Assembly (NCBI GenBank): GCA_938024995.1
Contig: CALJDU010000040.1
Coordinates: 32,110-96,109, forward strand
DNA from: an uncultured bacterium
GTDB lineage: Bacteria > Myxococcota_A > Polyangia > Polyangiales > Houyiibacteriaceae
DNA length: 64,000 bases
Direction: 5' to 3'
Under the pieces are notes generated by a model. The model made no database searches, was not told where the DNA came from, and worked only from the letters and a program-made list of their open reading frames with translations. Made by a program: the position numbers and the translations under genes. Positions 1 through 7,618 of the stretch are shown here, piece by piece (position 1 is the first letter of the stretch; every line of letters begins with the position of its first letter).

Positions 1-57
1 CTGGCCGCCGCTTTCGGCGTCGAACGTCCAAACCTCAGGTGGCGTGTAGTCGGTCAC
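1..57 (-). CDS. Glutathione S-transferase, YghU-like (N-terminus only)
   Basis: Only the first 19 codons are in the window; the gene continues past base 1. The translation VTDYTPPEVWTFDAESGGQ matches the characteristic N-terminus of YghU/YfcG-type disulfide-bond oxidoreductases of the GST superfamily, which start with a Tyr-Pro-x-x-x-Val-Trp-Thr segment before the thioredoxin fold. The GTG start at 57 is chosen because an AAGGAG Shine-Dalgarno sits 5 nt upstream on the minus strand. Catalytic residues are outside the window, so the function rests on the N-terminal signature alone. Confidence 0.6.
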   Translation of the reverse strand, partial: MTDYTPPEVWTFDAESGGQ

Positions 58-367
58 GGGCTCTCCTTCACAGACGAACGCGCCTCGCGCCACGTCGGAA
101 CAACACCGTCAGGCTACCTGCCACGATCCGCAAGGTGCTTTTGTCGCGTCGGAAACCCAGACGGCGCGGGGAAGCGATTTGCGCCGCGCGCCGAGCAAGT
201 CGGTACAAGCGCGTGATTCAAGATAGGTGCACGCACTTCGTTGCCGGGGTCGACCCATCTCCACCCGTCCGCTCACCTCGGCATAGCTTGACGATTCCTC
301 GGTTCGAGGACGGCGGGTCTGAGCCCACCTCAACAACGGATCACGCCCACCTATCTTGACTCACGCT
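58..367. other. Intergenic region with a 12-bp inverted repeat; no gene seen
   Basis: About 310 bases between the GST start and the trmFO stop. Open frames here have no recognisable domain and no plausible ribosome binding site. The stretch holds a 12-bp perfect inverted repeat (218-229 and 348-359) and a short hairpin near 295-310 (TCCTCG / CGAGGA) without a U-run. The GST ribosome binding site lies at its left edge. No tRNA cloverleaf could be formed. Confidence 0.5.
218..359. repeat. 12-bp inverted repeat flanking 118 bp
   Basis: TCAAGATAGGTG at 218-229 recurs as its exact reverse complement CACCTATCTTGA at 348-359, separated by 118 bp. It is too widely spaced for a terminator and has no associated transposase. 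It could be a remnant of a small non-autonomous element or chance. Confidence 0.35.
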
Positions 368-1786
368 CTAAGCGAGCGCGGTCGCGTCGTCTGGGCTCAC
401 CGCAACCGCTTCTGGCGCGGGGGTCGCGACCTCGGGAAAGGTCTCGGCGCGAACGAGCCGCGCGCCGACTTCATCCAGCCATGGTTCCAGATCCGTGAGG
501 GCGCGTTCGCTGGTCTTCTCGCGACGAATCCGGCGCTTGCGGATCTTCCGACCGGGAAGACGCGGCACCATGGAGAACATCACGTTGGCCGGCTGAAAGT
601 CGTCGCGTTCACGACGAAGGTGACGCAGCAGACCACCGAGCGCGGTCGTCTCGGGCGGTACGATCATCGGTCGCCCGTTCACGCGCGCGGCGAGCATCAC
701 GCCGAGCGTCAGCCCGCACGCCGCGCTCTCGACGTATCCCTCCACGCCGCTGATCTGACCCGCGAGCCAGACCCCCGGTTTGTTCTTGAGCTGGTACTCG
801 TCGTCGAGGGCGATCGGCGAACAGACGAACGTGTTCCGATGAACGCTTCCGAGGCGAACGAACTCCGCCTTCTCGAGCCCGGGGATGGTGGCGAAGACGC
901 GCTTCTGCTCGCCCCAGGTCATCCGCGTTTGAAAACCGACCAAGTTGTAGGCGGTCGCGTCGGCGTTTTCCTGACGGAGCTGAACGACCGCGTGAGGCTG
1001 TTTGCCTGTGCGCGGGTCCTCAAGTCCGACGGGCTTCATGCAGCCAAACGAGAGCGTCATGGGTCCGCGTTCCGCGATGACCTCGATCGGCAAACAGCCC
1101 TCGAAGTACTTCACCTCCTCGAAGCCCTTCGGCTCGACCTTCTTGGCCTCGACGACCGCTTTCACGAAAGCGTTGTACTGCGCTTCGTCCATTGGGCAGT
1201 TGATGTAGTCGTCACCGCCCTTGTCGTAGCGCGACTTTCGAAACGCTTTGTCGAAGTCGATGCTCTCGGCGGTCACCACGGGCGCGATGGCGTCGTAGTA
1301 GGCGAGGTGCTCCGCGCCGACGACGCGGGCGAGATCCTTCGCGAGGGCGTCTCCGGTCAGCGGCCCGGTCGCGAGGACGACAGGGTGGTCACGCTCTGGG
1401 ATCGCGAGGACCTCTTCCTCAACAATCGTGACGCGCGGGTGCGCGCGTAGGCGCCCCTCGACCTGTTCACTGAAACGCTCCCGGTCCACCGCGAAGGCGC
1501 CACCTGCGGGCACCCGCGCGACCTCCCCTGCCGCCATGACAAGAGACCCCGCGCGCCGCATCTCTTCTTTGAGGAGCCCGACCGCGTTGCTCAGGGCGTT
1601 GCCGCGAAAGGAGTTACTGCATACCAGCTCCGCGAACCCATCCATCGTCTGGGCAGGCGTGCGCTTCTTCGGCTTTTGCTCGATCAGCTCGACCTCGACG
1701 CCGCGCATCGCGAGCTGCCATGCGCACTCGCTACCCGCGAGCCCGGCGCCGACGATCGTGACCTTCTCTTCTCGTGTCTGGCTCAT
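368..1786 (-). CDS. trmFO: Methylenetetrahydrofolate-tRNA-(uracil-5-)-methyltransferase TrmFO
   Basis: A 472-residue FAD- and folate-dependent enzyme that makes 5-methyluridine at position 54 of the tRNA T-loop, in the cytoplasm. The N-terminus has the dinucleotide-binding GAGLAGSECAWQLA motif (residues about 13-26). It is followed by the family-specific LVCSNSFRGN segment carrying the conserved Cys near residue 56, and by FEGCLPIEV and FGCMKPVGL around residue 230. The length is normal for the family. The ATG at 1786 is preceded by GGAG four bases upstream. It lies 52 bp downstream of dprA on the same strand, a dprA-trmFO order common in bacteria, so the two are probably co-transcribed. Confidence 0.95.
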   Translation of the reverse strand: MSQTREEKVTIVGAGLAGSECAWQLAMRGVEVELIEQKPKKRTPAQTMDGFAELVCSNSFRGNALSNAVGLLKEEMRRAGSLVMAAGEVARVPAGGAFAVDRERFSEQVEGRLRAHPRVTIVEEEVLAIPERDHPVVLATGPLTGDALAKDLARVVGAEHLAYYDAIAPVVTAESIDFDKAFRKSRYDKGGDDYINCPMDEAQYNAFVKAVVEAKKVEPKGFEEVKYFEGCLPIEVIAERGPMTLSFGCMKPVGLEDPRTGKQPHAVVQLRQENADATAYNLVGFQTRMTWGEQKRVFATIPGLEKAEFVRLGSVHRNTFVCSPIALDDEYQLKNKPGVWLAGQISGVEGYVESAACGLTLGVMLAARVNGRPMIVPPETTALGGLLRHLRRERDDFQPANVMFSMVPRLPGRKIRKRRIRREKTSERALTDLEPWLDEVGARLVRAETFPEVATPAPEAVAVSPDDATALA

Positions 1787-1838
1787 CGCACTCCTCTCCT
1801 CGCGTTCTGCGCTTGAGGGCGAGATGGGTCAAGGCAGA

Positions 1839-2720
1839 TCAACCCTGCGACCGTCGCGCGCGGACGTAGCGCCCGCCCTCCCGCTCGGCAGCGTGGCCAA
1901 AGAGCAACAAGCTCAAGAGCGCGCGCTGCGTGCGGTTCGCGGGCAGGCCGGCCTTCGAGGCGATCTCATCGGTGTGCCGCGCCCGCGAGGTGAGGACCGT
2001 GAGCACGGCGCGGGCGTCCTCGTCCAGCCCCGAGAGATCGGGGGAGGCCGCCGGGGAAGGGGACTCGCCGCCCGCCAAGCCGAGGGCGTCGAGGATCACC
2101 GCGGCCGAGGTGCACGGCAGCGCGCCGCGCTCAAGCAAGAGCACGTTTCCCTCGCCGCGCAGGTCCCAAGGTGCCGCCGGCACCGCGTAGACCGGCCGGT
2201 GGATGGCCTCGGCGTGAGCCGCGGTCGAGAGCGCCCCGGACCGCCTGGGCGCTTGCACCACGATCGTCAATCGCGCGAGCGCGGCGATGATCCGGTTACG
2301 CATCAAGAAGAGATGCTTGTGAGGTACCTCGTCGAGGAACTCGCTCACGAGCGCCCCTTGGTTCGCGATGCGCGCGAAGAGCGGAGCGTGCTTCTTCGGG
2401 AACGCGACCTTCAAGCCGCTCGCGAGCACCGCAATGGTCTGACCCGCCTCGAGCGCCCCGTCATGCGCGGCGCGATCCACCCCTTCGGCGCCACCCGATA
2501 CGACCACCACACCGCGCGAAGTCAGATCCCGCGACAGACGCTTCGTGAACCGGAGCGCTTCGTCGTCCGCGCGGCGCGTCCCGACGATCGCGACCGCGCG
2601 CGTGAGCGAAGGCAGAGGCCCGCTTACGAAGAGCTGTTCGGGCGGACGCTTGAGGAGCGACAGAGGTTCGGGGAGCGTCGTGAGCGAAAGAGGTTCGCGC
2701 GGGAGCGCAATCTGAGACAT
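1839..2720 (-). CDS. dprA: DNA-processing protein DprA
   Basis: DprA/Smf loads RecA onto incoming single-stranded DNA during natural transformation. The 293-residue protein has the Rossmann-like DprA core: VAIVGTRRADDEALRF, then VVVSGGAEGVDRAAHDGAL, FPKKHAPLF, and RNRIIAALA ahead of GALSTAAHA. A winged-helix-like C-terminus (residues about 230-293) follows. A GTG start at 2771 would add 17 residues, but it overlaps a good extended -10 (TGATACGAT, minus strand), so the ATG at 2720 is preferred. The minus strand then continues into trmFO. Confidence 0.88.
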   Translation of the reverse strand: MSQIALPREPLSLTTLPEPLSLLKRPPEQLFVSGPLPSLTRAVAIVGTRRADDEALRFTKRLSRDLTSRGVVVVSGGAEGVDRAAHDGALEAGQTIAVLASGLKVAFPKKHAPLFARIANQGALVSEFLDEVPHKHLFLMRNRIIAALARLTIVVQAPRRSGALSTAAHAEAIHRPVYAVPAAPWDLRGEGNVLLLERGALPCTSAAVILDALGLAGGESPSPAASPDLSGLDEDARAVLTVLTSRARHTDEIASKAGLPANRTQRALLSLLLFGHAAEREGGRYVRARRSQG

Positions 2721-2761
2721 GCGCGGTGGTCGCTCTGTCGAGCGTTTGGTCGCCTCGCTCG

Positions 2762-2770
2762 ATCGTATCA
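2762..2770 (-). promoter_or_regulatory. Extended -10 promoter element for dprA-trmFO
   Basis: TGATACGAT on the minus strand matches TGnTAnnnT. Transcription would begin near 2755, giving a leader of about 35 nt before the ATG at 2720. No convincing -35 is visible, as is usual for extended -10 promoters. Confidence 0.4.
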
Positions 2771-2804
2771 CCCAGGGTCGTTGCGGAACCTATTGCGGTG
2801 TCGA

Positions 2805-2810
2805 TACCCT
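2805..2810 (+). promoter_or_regulatory. -10 hexamer 6 nt upstream of a GTG start
   Basis: TACCCT ends exactly 6 nt before the GTG at 2817 and there is no Shine-Dalgarno, so transcription would begin at or within the start codon (leaderless mRNA). The same spacing recurs at several other genes in the window. Confidence 0.4.
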
Positions 2811-2816
2811 CGCCCT

Positions 2817-5078
2817 GTGCGACTCCACCCTCTCTTTTTCACCGCGCTCGCCATCTCTGTCCTCTGCGGCTGCGGTGTTCAAGACGCACCGAGTGCCCAC
2901 CAAGAAGCGGTCCGCGTTCCAGGCCGCTGGTCTCCTCCCGCGGATGTCATTCGCGTCGCGAACGCGCAGCGGGTCGAGGTCGTCGATCCTCCCGCGCTCT
3001 ACCCAGGTGGTCGCTGCTCAGGGCCCGACCCGCACCGCGACTGGTGTTCCCACCCCGCGTGCATCGCCGCGCATCCGGGCGCGACCGAGCTCGCGAACTA
3101 CATCTTGCGGAGGTGGCCGACGACCAGCAACTCCGGGGTCTACGGCTGCCGGCGCAACACGAACTCGCCCAACTTCCTCTCGGTCCACGCGGTCGGCCGC
3201 GCGATCGACATCGACGTTCCGGAGGATGGATGGGACGCGGACAATACCCTTGGAGACGAGATCGCGAACTGGTTGATCGTGAACGCGGAGTACATCGGGA
3301 TCCAACGCGTCGGCTGGGACGGACGCTGGTTCAACGGCCAGCGCGGGTTCGGCGCGAACATGTGCGGCGACCGGTGTCTCGGTGACCGCTTCCCGACACG
3401 GTGCTGGCCATGTGACCCGCACGTGAACCATCTCCACATCGAGGTCAGCGTGGACGCCGCGCACCGGCGCACGTCGTTCTTCACCGTGGGGCCGCCCGGA
3501 GAGACCTGTCCCGTGACGTGTTATGGAAACGCCGCGGTGCGCGAGGACTGCTCCTACACCGACTGTACGGAGACCGGCGAGGTCTGCATGAGCGATCCGG
3601 TTCGATGTGAGCGGGCCGCGCCTCCCGAGCCAAACGCGGCGAGCCATCACCCCGACGCCGCGGCCCCTTCTTTGTCGCTCCTCGGCGCGCCTGCGCGCTT
3701 CGCGTTCACTGGACCGACGCGCGTGTTCGACACCAGAGGAGACGAGAGCCGCTTAAGCCGAACCGGTTCGGGTCGCCTCTCGGTCGGAGACGTTGGCGTC
3801 GTCTCACGCGCGGACTTTCCGGGGCTTCCGGCGAGCAGCCGCGGCGCGTGGCTCAACCTCGCTGCGGTCATGGCGGAAGGTGATGGGTACGTGCAGGTGG
3901 CCCCCGCGGGCGCGTCTGTCGAGACCTCATCGCTGAACTACCAGCTGGGAGCGAGACGAAGCAACGCCGCCCCGACCGCGTTTGGCGCGAGCGGCGTCTC
4001 CTTTGCCGCGAACCGAAGCGATGTCCACCTCATCGCGGACGTCTTCGCGGCGTTCGCGGACGAGGGCAACGGCCTCCGCGCCATCGCTCCGAGGCGCGTG
4101 ATCGACACGCGCGACTCACCCGCGCGTGAACCTCGCGAGACGCCCGTCGTGGTTCGGGTCGGCGCGCCCGCATCCGCGATCGGCGTCGTCGCGACGCTCG
4201 CCGTCCTCAACGACGAGGCAGGTTTCGTGACCGCGTACGCGTGCGATGAGCCTCGTCCCGTGACGAGCTCCGTCAACTTCGAGGGTCGCGGGGTCGTCGC
4301 GAACACCATCGTGTCGAAGCTCTCCGCTTCGGGCGACCTCTGCCTCTTCGCGAGCGCGCCCGCGGACTTCGTGGTCGACGTGACCGGCTACTTCGTCCCC
4401 GAAGGCGAGCTCAGTTTCCAAGCGGTGACCCCTGCTCGTCTTCTCGACACGCGCGCGGACGACGCGCGCTACCGCGGTCGTCTCGGCGATGACCAAACCA
4501 TCACGCTCCCAGTTCAGTCGCTCAGGGGCGCGCCAACCGGAGCACAGGCGGTGACCGTCAACCTCACCGCGGTTCAGCCGGACGGCCCGGGGTACGTCAC
4601 CTTGCACCCGTGCGGGTTTGACCCTCCGCGTACCTCCTCGCTCAACTTCTCGGCGGACCGCGGTGCCGTGGGAACGATCGCGCTCTCCACCCTTGGCGAC
4701 GGGGACCTCTGCGCGACCATGGTCGGTCGCGCCCACCTCATCGTGGACCTCGTCGGGCTCTGGGTACCGACGCCTGGCGCGACCGCACCGTCAGCGAGCG
4801 ACCCGCCCGACCCCGCGGACCCGATCATCTCGGGAGACGCACCTGACGCCGGGACCACCGATGCGGGAGTCGATGCCGGGGACGGTGGTGTTGACGGTGG
4901 TGTGGATGGTGGTGTTGACGGCGGTGTTGACGCTGGAGTCGACGCCACCCCAGACTCATCGCGGGAACCGCCTGGGGTCATCGACGATGGATGCGGTTGC
5001 CGCGCCACGTCGGGGCCGGGCAACGCGCTGTGGCTGCTCGGGGCGGCGCTCTTCCTTCGGCGTCGCGCGCGCTCGTAG
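2817..5078 (+). CDS. LAS-type peptidase-domain lipoprotein with DTR repeats and MYXO-CTERM-like tail
   Basis: Predicted 753-residue exported protein. It opens with a lipoprotein signal ending in SVLCGC (Cys about 19). Residues about 60-215 carry His124, Asp131 and HLHIEV (His205, His207). This is the H/D/HxH arrangement of LAS-family zinc peptidases (M15 D,D-peptidase/VanX type), which suggests cleavage of peptidoglycan-like peptides. Residues about 290-660 hold three repeats centred on RVFDTR, RVIDTR and RLLDTR, seen in many secreted actinobacterial and myxobacterial proteins. An Asp/Gly/Val spacer (GGVD repeats) precedes a C-terminal Cys-Gly-Cys, hydrophobic helix and Arg cluster, resembling a MYXO-CTERM sorting signal. 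GTG 2817 is the only start that leaves an intact signal peptide. The substrate is unknown. Confidence 0.72.
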   Translation: MRLHPLFFTALAISVLCGCGVQDAPSAHQEAVRVPGRWSPPADVIRVANAQRVEVVDPPALYPGGRCSGPDPHRDWCSHPACIAAHPGATELANYILRRWPTTSNSGVYGCRRNTNSPNFLSVHAVGRAIDIDVPEDGWDADNTLGDEIANWLIVNAEYIGIQRVGWDGRWFNGQRGFGANMCGDRCLGDRFPTRCWPCDPHVNHLHIEVSVDAAHRRTSFFTVGPPGETCPVTCYGNAAVREDCSYTDCTETGEVCMSDPVRCERAAPPEPNAASHHPDAAAPSLSLLGAPARFAFTGPTRVFDTRGDESRLSRTGSGRLSVGDVGVVSRADFPGLPASSRGAWLNLAAVMAEGDGYVQVAPAGASVETSSLNYQLGARRSNAAPTAFGASGVSFAANRSDVHLIADVFAAFADEGNGLRAIAPRRVIDTRDSPAREPRETPVVVRVGAPASAIGVVATLAVLNDEAGFVTAYACDEPRPVTSSVNFEGRGVVANTIVSKLSASGDLCLFASAPADFVVDVTGYFVPEGELSFQAVTPARLLDTRADDARYRGRLGDDQTITLPVQSLRGAPTGAQAVTVNLTAVQPDGPGYVTLHPCGFDPPRTSSLNFSADRGAVGTIALSTLGDGDLCATMVGRAHLIVDLVGLWVPTPGATAPSASDPPDPADPIISGDAPDAGTTDAGVDAGDGGVDGGVDGGVDGGVDAGVDATPDSSREPPGVIDDGCGCRATSGPGNALWLLGAALFLRRRARS
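4882..4959 (+). repeat. GGVD-encoding tandem repeat
   Basis: Imperfect 12-bp units (GGTGGTGTTGAC and variants) encode a low-complexity Gly-Gly-Val-Asp spacer between the globular part and the sorting tail of the preceding protein. Such units are prone to copy-number change. Confidence 0.6.
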
Positions 5079-5125
5079 CGTCGAGAGAAGACACGGCCTC
5101 GGCACACTCTGTTACAACGCGCGCG

Positions 5126-5965
5126 ATGACGCTCACTCCAGAACAAGCGCTCGCTCAGACTGATGTCGTCGCGTCCGTGTCGCTTCCGATGCGATGGGAA
5201 GACGTCGATCAGACCGGCCGCGTCACCCTGCCCGCGCTCGCCTCCGCGTTGGGCGAGGCGTGCTGGCGCGGCTATCTCAAGGACCACCCGCTACGGGAGT
5301 GTGAACGACAGGGTATCGTCGCCATCCAGTCACGGATGTCCGCGCGATTCTCGGACGCGAGCGTCTCCGCGGAGGCGGACCTCGAGTGTGAAGGCCGCGT
5401 CACCCTGGCGCGCACCGAACGCGACGGCGACGTCCACCGGCTACTTCTCCTCCTGAGCGTCAACGTCTATGGGCCGAGCAGCCGAACCTACGCGCCTCAA
5501 CCCGACAACCATGGAGAGCGTGTGTGGCTCGGCCAGACCTTCCAAGAAGCGGTCTTCACGCGTCCCTTCGCGGAGCGCGGCGCGCGGCGTGTTCTCGCCC
5601 TTCCCGATGTGGGCCTCCCGGTCGTGCCCGAGACGCTCGTCGCCCGTGACGAGGCGCTCTTGGACGTCGCCTCTCCCCGCTTCTCGTCTCAGTTCATCAC
5701 CAAGGATGTCACCTTCGGACGCGTGCACAGCGACGCCAATCAACACGTCAACTCTCTCGTCTATCCGAGGATCTTCGAGGAGAAGGTGATCGAGATCGAC
5801 GGCCGGACCGATTCGCCGCGAGCGCTGAGCATGACGTTTCGCAAACCGAGCTTCGTTGGAGAGCGCGCGAGCTTTCGGATCGCGCTCGGAGAAGACCAGG
5901 TCAGCGGCGCGCTCTATGTCGAGGGAGAAGAGAAGCCGCGCGTGGTCGGCGCGCTGCTCTACTAG
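5126..5965 (+). CDS. Hotdog-fold acyl thioesterase-like protein
   Basis: A 279-residue cytoplasmic protein resembling double-hotdog acyl-ACP/acyl-CoA thioesterases. The first half contains SLPMRWEDVDQTGRVTLPAL, typical of an N-terminal hotdog. The second half contains VTFGRVHSDANQHVNSLVYP, where the D-x-N-x-H-V-N signature carries the usual catalytic Asn/His region. Such enzymes release fatty acids or hydrolyse acyl thioesters. The ATG at 5126 starts the conserved core. A weak -10 (TTACAA, 5112-5117) lies just upstream and there is no Shine-Dalgarno. The chain-length preference cannot be read from the sequence. Confidence 0.7.
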   Translation: MTLTPEQALAQTDVVASVSLPMRWEDVDQTGRVTLPALASALGEACWRGYLKDHPLRECERQGIVAIQSRMSARFSDASVSAEADLECEGRVTLARTERDGDVHRLLLLLSVNVYGPSSRTYAPQPDNHGERVWLGQTFQEAVFTRPFAERGARRVLALPDVGLPVVPETLVARDEALLDVASPRFSSQFITKDVTFGRVHSDANQHVNSLVYPRIFEEKVIEIDGRTDSPRALSMTFRKPSFVGERASFRIALGEDQVSGALYVEGEEKPRVVGALLY

Positions 5966-5969
5966 CAGC

Positions 5970-6033
5970 TGCTACAGCGCTGCTCTGGTAGATCGCTGTT
6001 CTGCTGCATCGCCGTTCTACTAGAGCGCTGTAC
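5970..6033. repeat. Four degenerate 16-bp tandem repeats
   Basis: Four consecutive 16-mers: TGCTACAGCGCTGCTC, TGGTAGATCGCTGTTC, TGCTGCATCGCCGTTC and TACTAGAGCGCTGTAC, immediately after the thioesterase stop. The consensus is roughly TGSTASAKCGCTGTTC. The array contains the palindrome CAGCGCTG and may form local hairpins. Its function is unknown. The rest of 6034-6185 shows nothing except the ribosome binding site of the next gene. Confidence 0.55.
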
Positions 6034-6185
6034 GCACCGCGACCGATGCCGCGAGGAGCGAAACCGGGACCCGGTCGATCGCTGCAGCGCGGCGCTGTCA
6101 ACCGGTCGCCGCTCTACGCTCCTTCGAAGTCGACGAACGAGTGTAAGTCGCGGTCCGCCCCTGCGTTGATGACGTGGAGGAAACG

Positions 6186-6980
6186 ATGGCTCGCCTTGGA
6201 ACACCAACACTTCTACTCGTACTCATGGGCTGCGGAGGAGCCGCCCAGATGGGCGCGCCTCCGACGGAGGCAGAGGCGTATATGGGGGGCGAAGCGGACC
6301 TCGCCGTCGACCCGCCGCTGCCCAGCGGTCCCTCCCATCACTCCGCACAGGCTTCGGTTCGACCCGTTCTTGAACCGGAACATGCGACCGCGCTTCCCAT
6401 CCCGAGCGAACAGCGTCTGAGATTGATCTACACGGCGCAGCTGTCGTTGCTCGTTGACCACGACGCCGCCGACGACTCGCTCGACCGACTCGTCGCGACC
6501 ACCCTGCAGTTTGGCGGGTACCTCTCGATTCGCGAAGATCGTCGACTCGTTGTCCGTGTTCCTTCCGCTCAGTTCCACGAAGTCTTCGCCAGCTTTGAAC
6601 AGCACGGCGAGGTCAGCGCGCGGAACGTCCGCGTCCAAGACGTGAGCGAGGAGTACCACGACCTCGAGGTGCGCATCGTCAGCCTCACCGTGCTCTTGGC
6701 GCGTATGCGCGGGCTCCTGGAACGCGCCACGACGCTCGACGAGATTCTCCGCATCGAGAGCGAGCTCGGGCGCATCGTCACGGAGATCGATCAAGCGCGA
6801 GGTCGGCTGCGCTTCTTGGGCAACCACGCCGCGTGGTCGACCGTCAGGATCGCGATCACCGAGCGTCCGGCACCCACGACGCCTGAGGTTCGACCCGAGC
6901 CCAGTCCTGGCGTGACGCGGCTCCCGATCGACTGGCTCAACCAGAACCGTCTCGACCACTTGCTCAACCTGGAGAACTAA
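6186..6980 (+). CDS. DUF4349-like lipoprotein
   Basis: A 264-residue predicted lipoprotein: short signal peptide with lipobox LMGC at residues about 14-17, then a low-complexity linker to about residue 75. The folded part (LIYTAQLSLLVDHDAADDSLDRL, GGYLSIREDRRLVVRVPS, then a coiled segment with LLERATTLDEILRIESELGRI and RLRFLGNHAAWSTVRIAI) follows the DUF4349 pattern of membrane-anchored proteins with a central coiled coil. Typical DUF4349 proteins end in a transmembrane helix; that is not evident here. A GGAGG lies 7-11 bases upstream of ATG 6186. It is followed after 2 nt by the next lipoprotein gene, so they form an operon. Confidence 0.72.
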   Translation: MARLGTPTLLLVLMGCGGAAQMGAPPTEAEAYMGGEADLAVDPPLPSGPSHHSAQASVRPVLEPEHATALPIPSEQRLRLIYTAQLSLLVDHDAADDSLDRLVATTLQFGGYLSIREDRRLVVRVPSAQFHEVFASFEQHGEVSARNVRVQDVSEEYHDLEVRIVSLTVLLARMRGLLERATTLDEILRIESELGRIVTEIDQARGRLRFLGNHAAWSTVRIAITERPAPTTPEVRPEPSPGVTRLPIDWLNQNRLDHLLNLEN

Positions 6981-6982
6981 AA

Positions 6983-7441
6983 GTGAAGCCCATCTCAACC
7001 GTCTCGATCTCTGCTCTCGTCGGTCTTGTTGCGCTCGTCGCGGTGGGCTGCGGCCCCACGCTCGACACACCCGGAGGGTTCGCCCGCGTGGACGGTCGTC
7101 ACGACCTTCGCATCGCGAGCCCGGAAGGCGTCGCGCTATCGGTCAACGTGTACCGAAACCGGCGACCGCGAGGCGACCTCACGTTCTGGTCCGGTGCTCT
7201 TCACGCGCGCCTACGCTCCGAATACACGGTCGTGGAGCGCCTCCCGATCACGAGCGACAGCGGAGTCGACGGAGTTCAGATCCGAGCGCGCGCTTTGCGG
7301 AACGGACGACCCCATCAGTACTGGACCGCCATCTTCGTCGCCGGCCGAAACGTGATCCTCGTGGAGGCCGGAGGCGACGACGCGTTCTTCGCGCCTCAGG
7401 AGGAGACGATCGAAGCCGCGATGCGAAGCGTGGACATTTAG
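6983..7441 (+). CDS. Small putative lipoprotein of unknown function
   Basis: 152 residues with a signal peptide and lipobox VGC at residues about 21-23 (LVALVAVGCG), then a single small domain with alternating strands, for example HDLRIASPEGVALSVNVYRN and YWTAIFVAGRNVILVEAGG. The pattern resembles small beta-rich periplasmic lipoproteins but I do not recognise the family. The GTG start lies 2 nt after the stop of the DUF4349-like gene, so the two are translationally linked and may act together at the envelope. Confidence 0.65.
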   Translation: MKPISTVSISALVGLVALVAVGCGPTLDTPGGFARVDGRHDLRIASPEGVALSVNVYRNRRPRGDLTFWSGALHARLRSEYTVVERLPITSDSGVDGVQIRARALRNGRPHQYWTAIFVAGRNVILVEAGGDDAFFAPQEETIEAAMRSVDI

Positions 7442-7618
7442 CGAACGCGAGGCGCGCGAGCCCCTGCAGGCTGATAAGAACTCGCGGGCGCGCTTCGCGG
7501 CGTCGCACCTCCGGTCGCCCGGCGGCGCCCAAGACGCTCGACATTGTCGTCGGTCAGAGGACACGCAGCGGATACGGACCGCATCACGAATCGTATCGAG
7601 CGACTTTTCAGCGGCCTG

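Noticed and set aside
290..320. tRNA T-loop-like GGTTCGA
   Set aside because: No acceptor, D or anticodon arms could be formed around it.
1428..2816. Extending the peptidase-like gene upstream to 1428
   Set aside because: The extra sequence overlaps trmFO and dprA antisense, and GTG 2817 is the only start that leaves a signal peptide.
7442..7618. Bidirectional terminator between convergent genes
   Set aside because: The CGCGAG/CTCGCG pairing is short with a long loop and no U-run.
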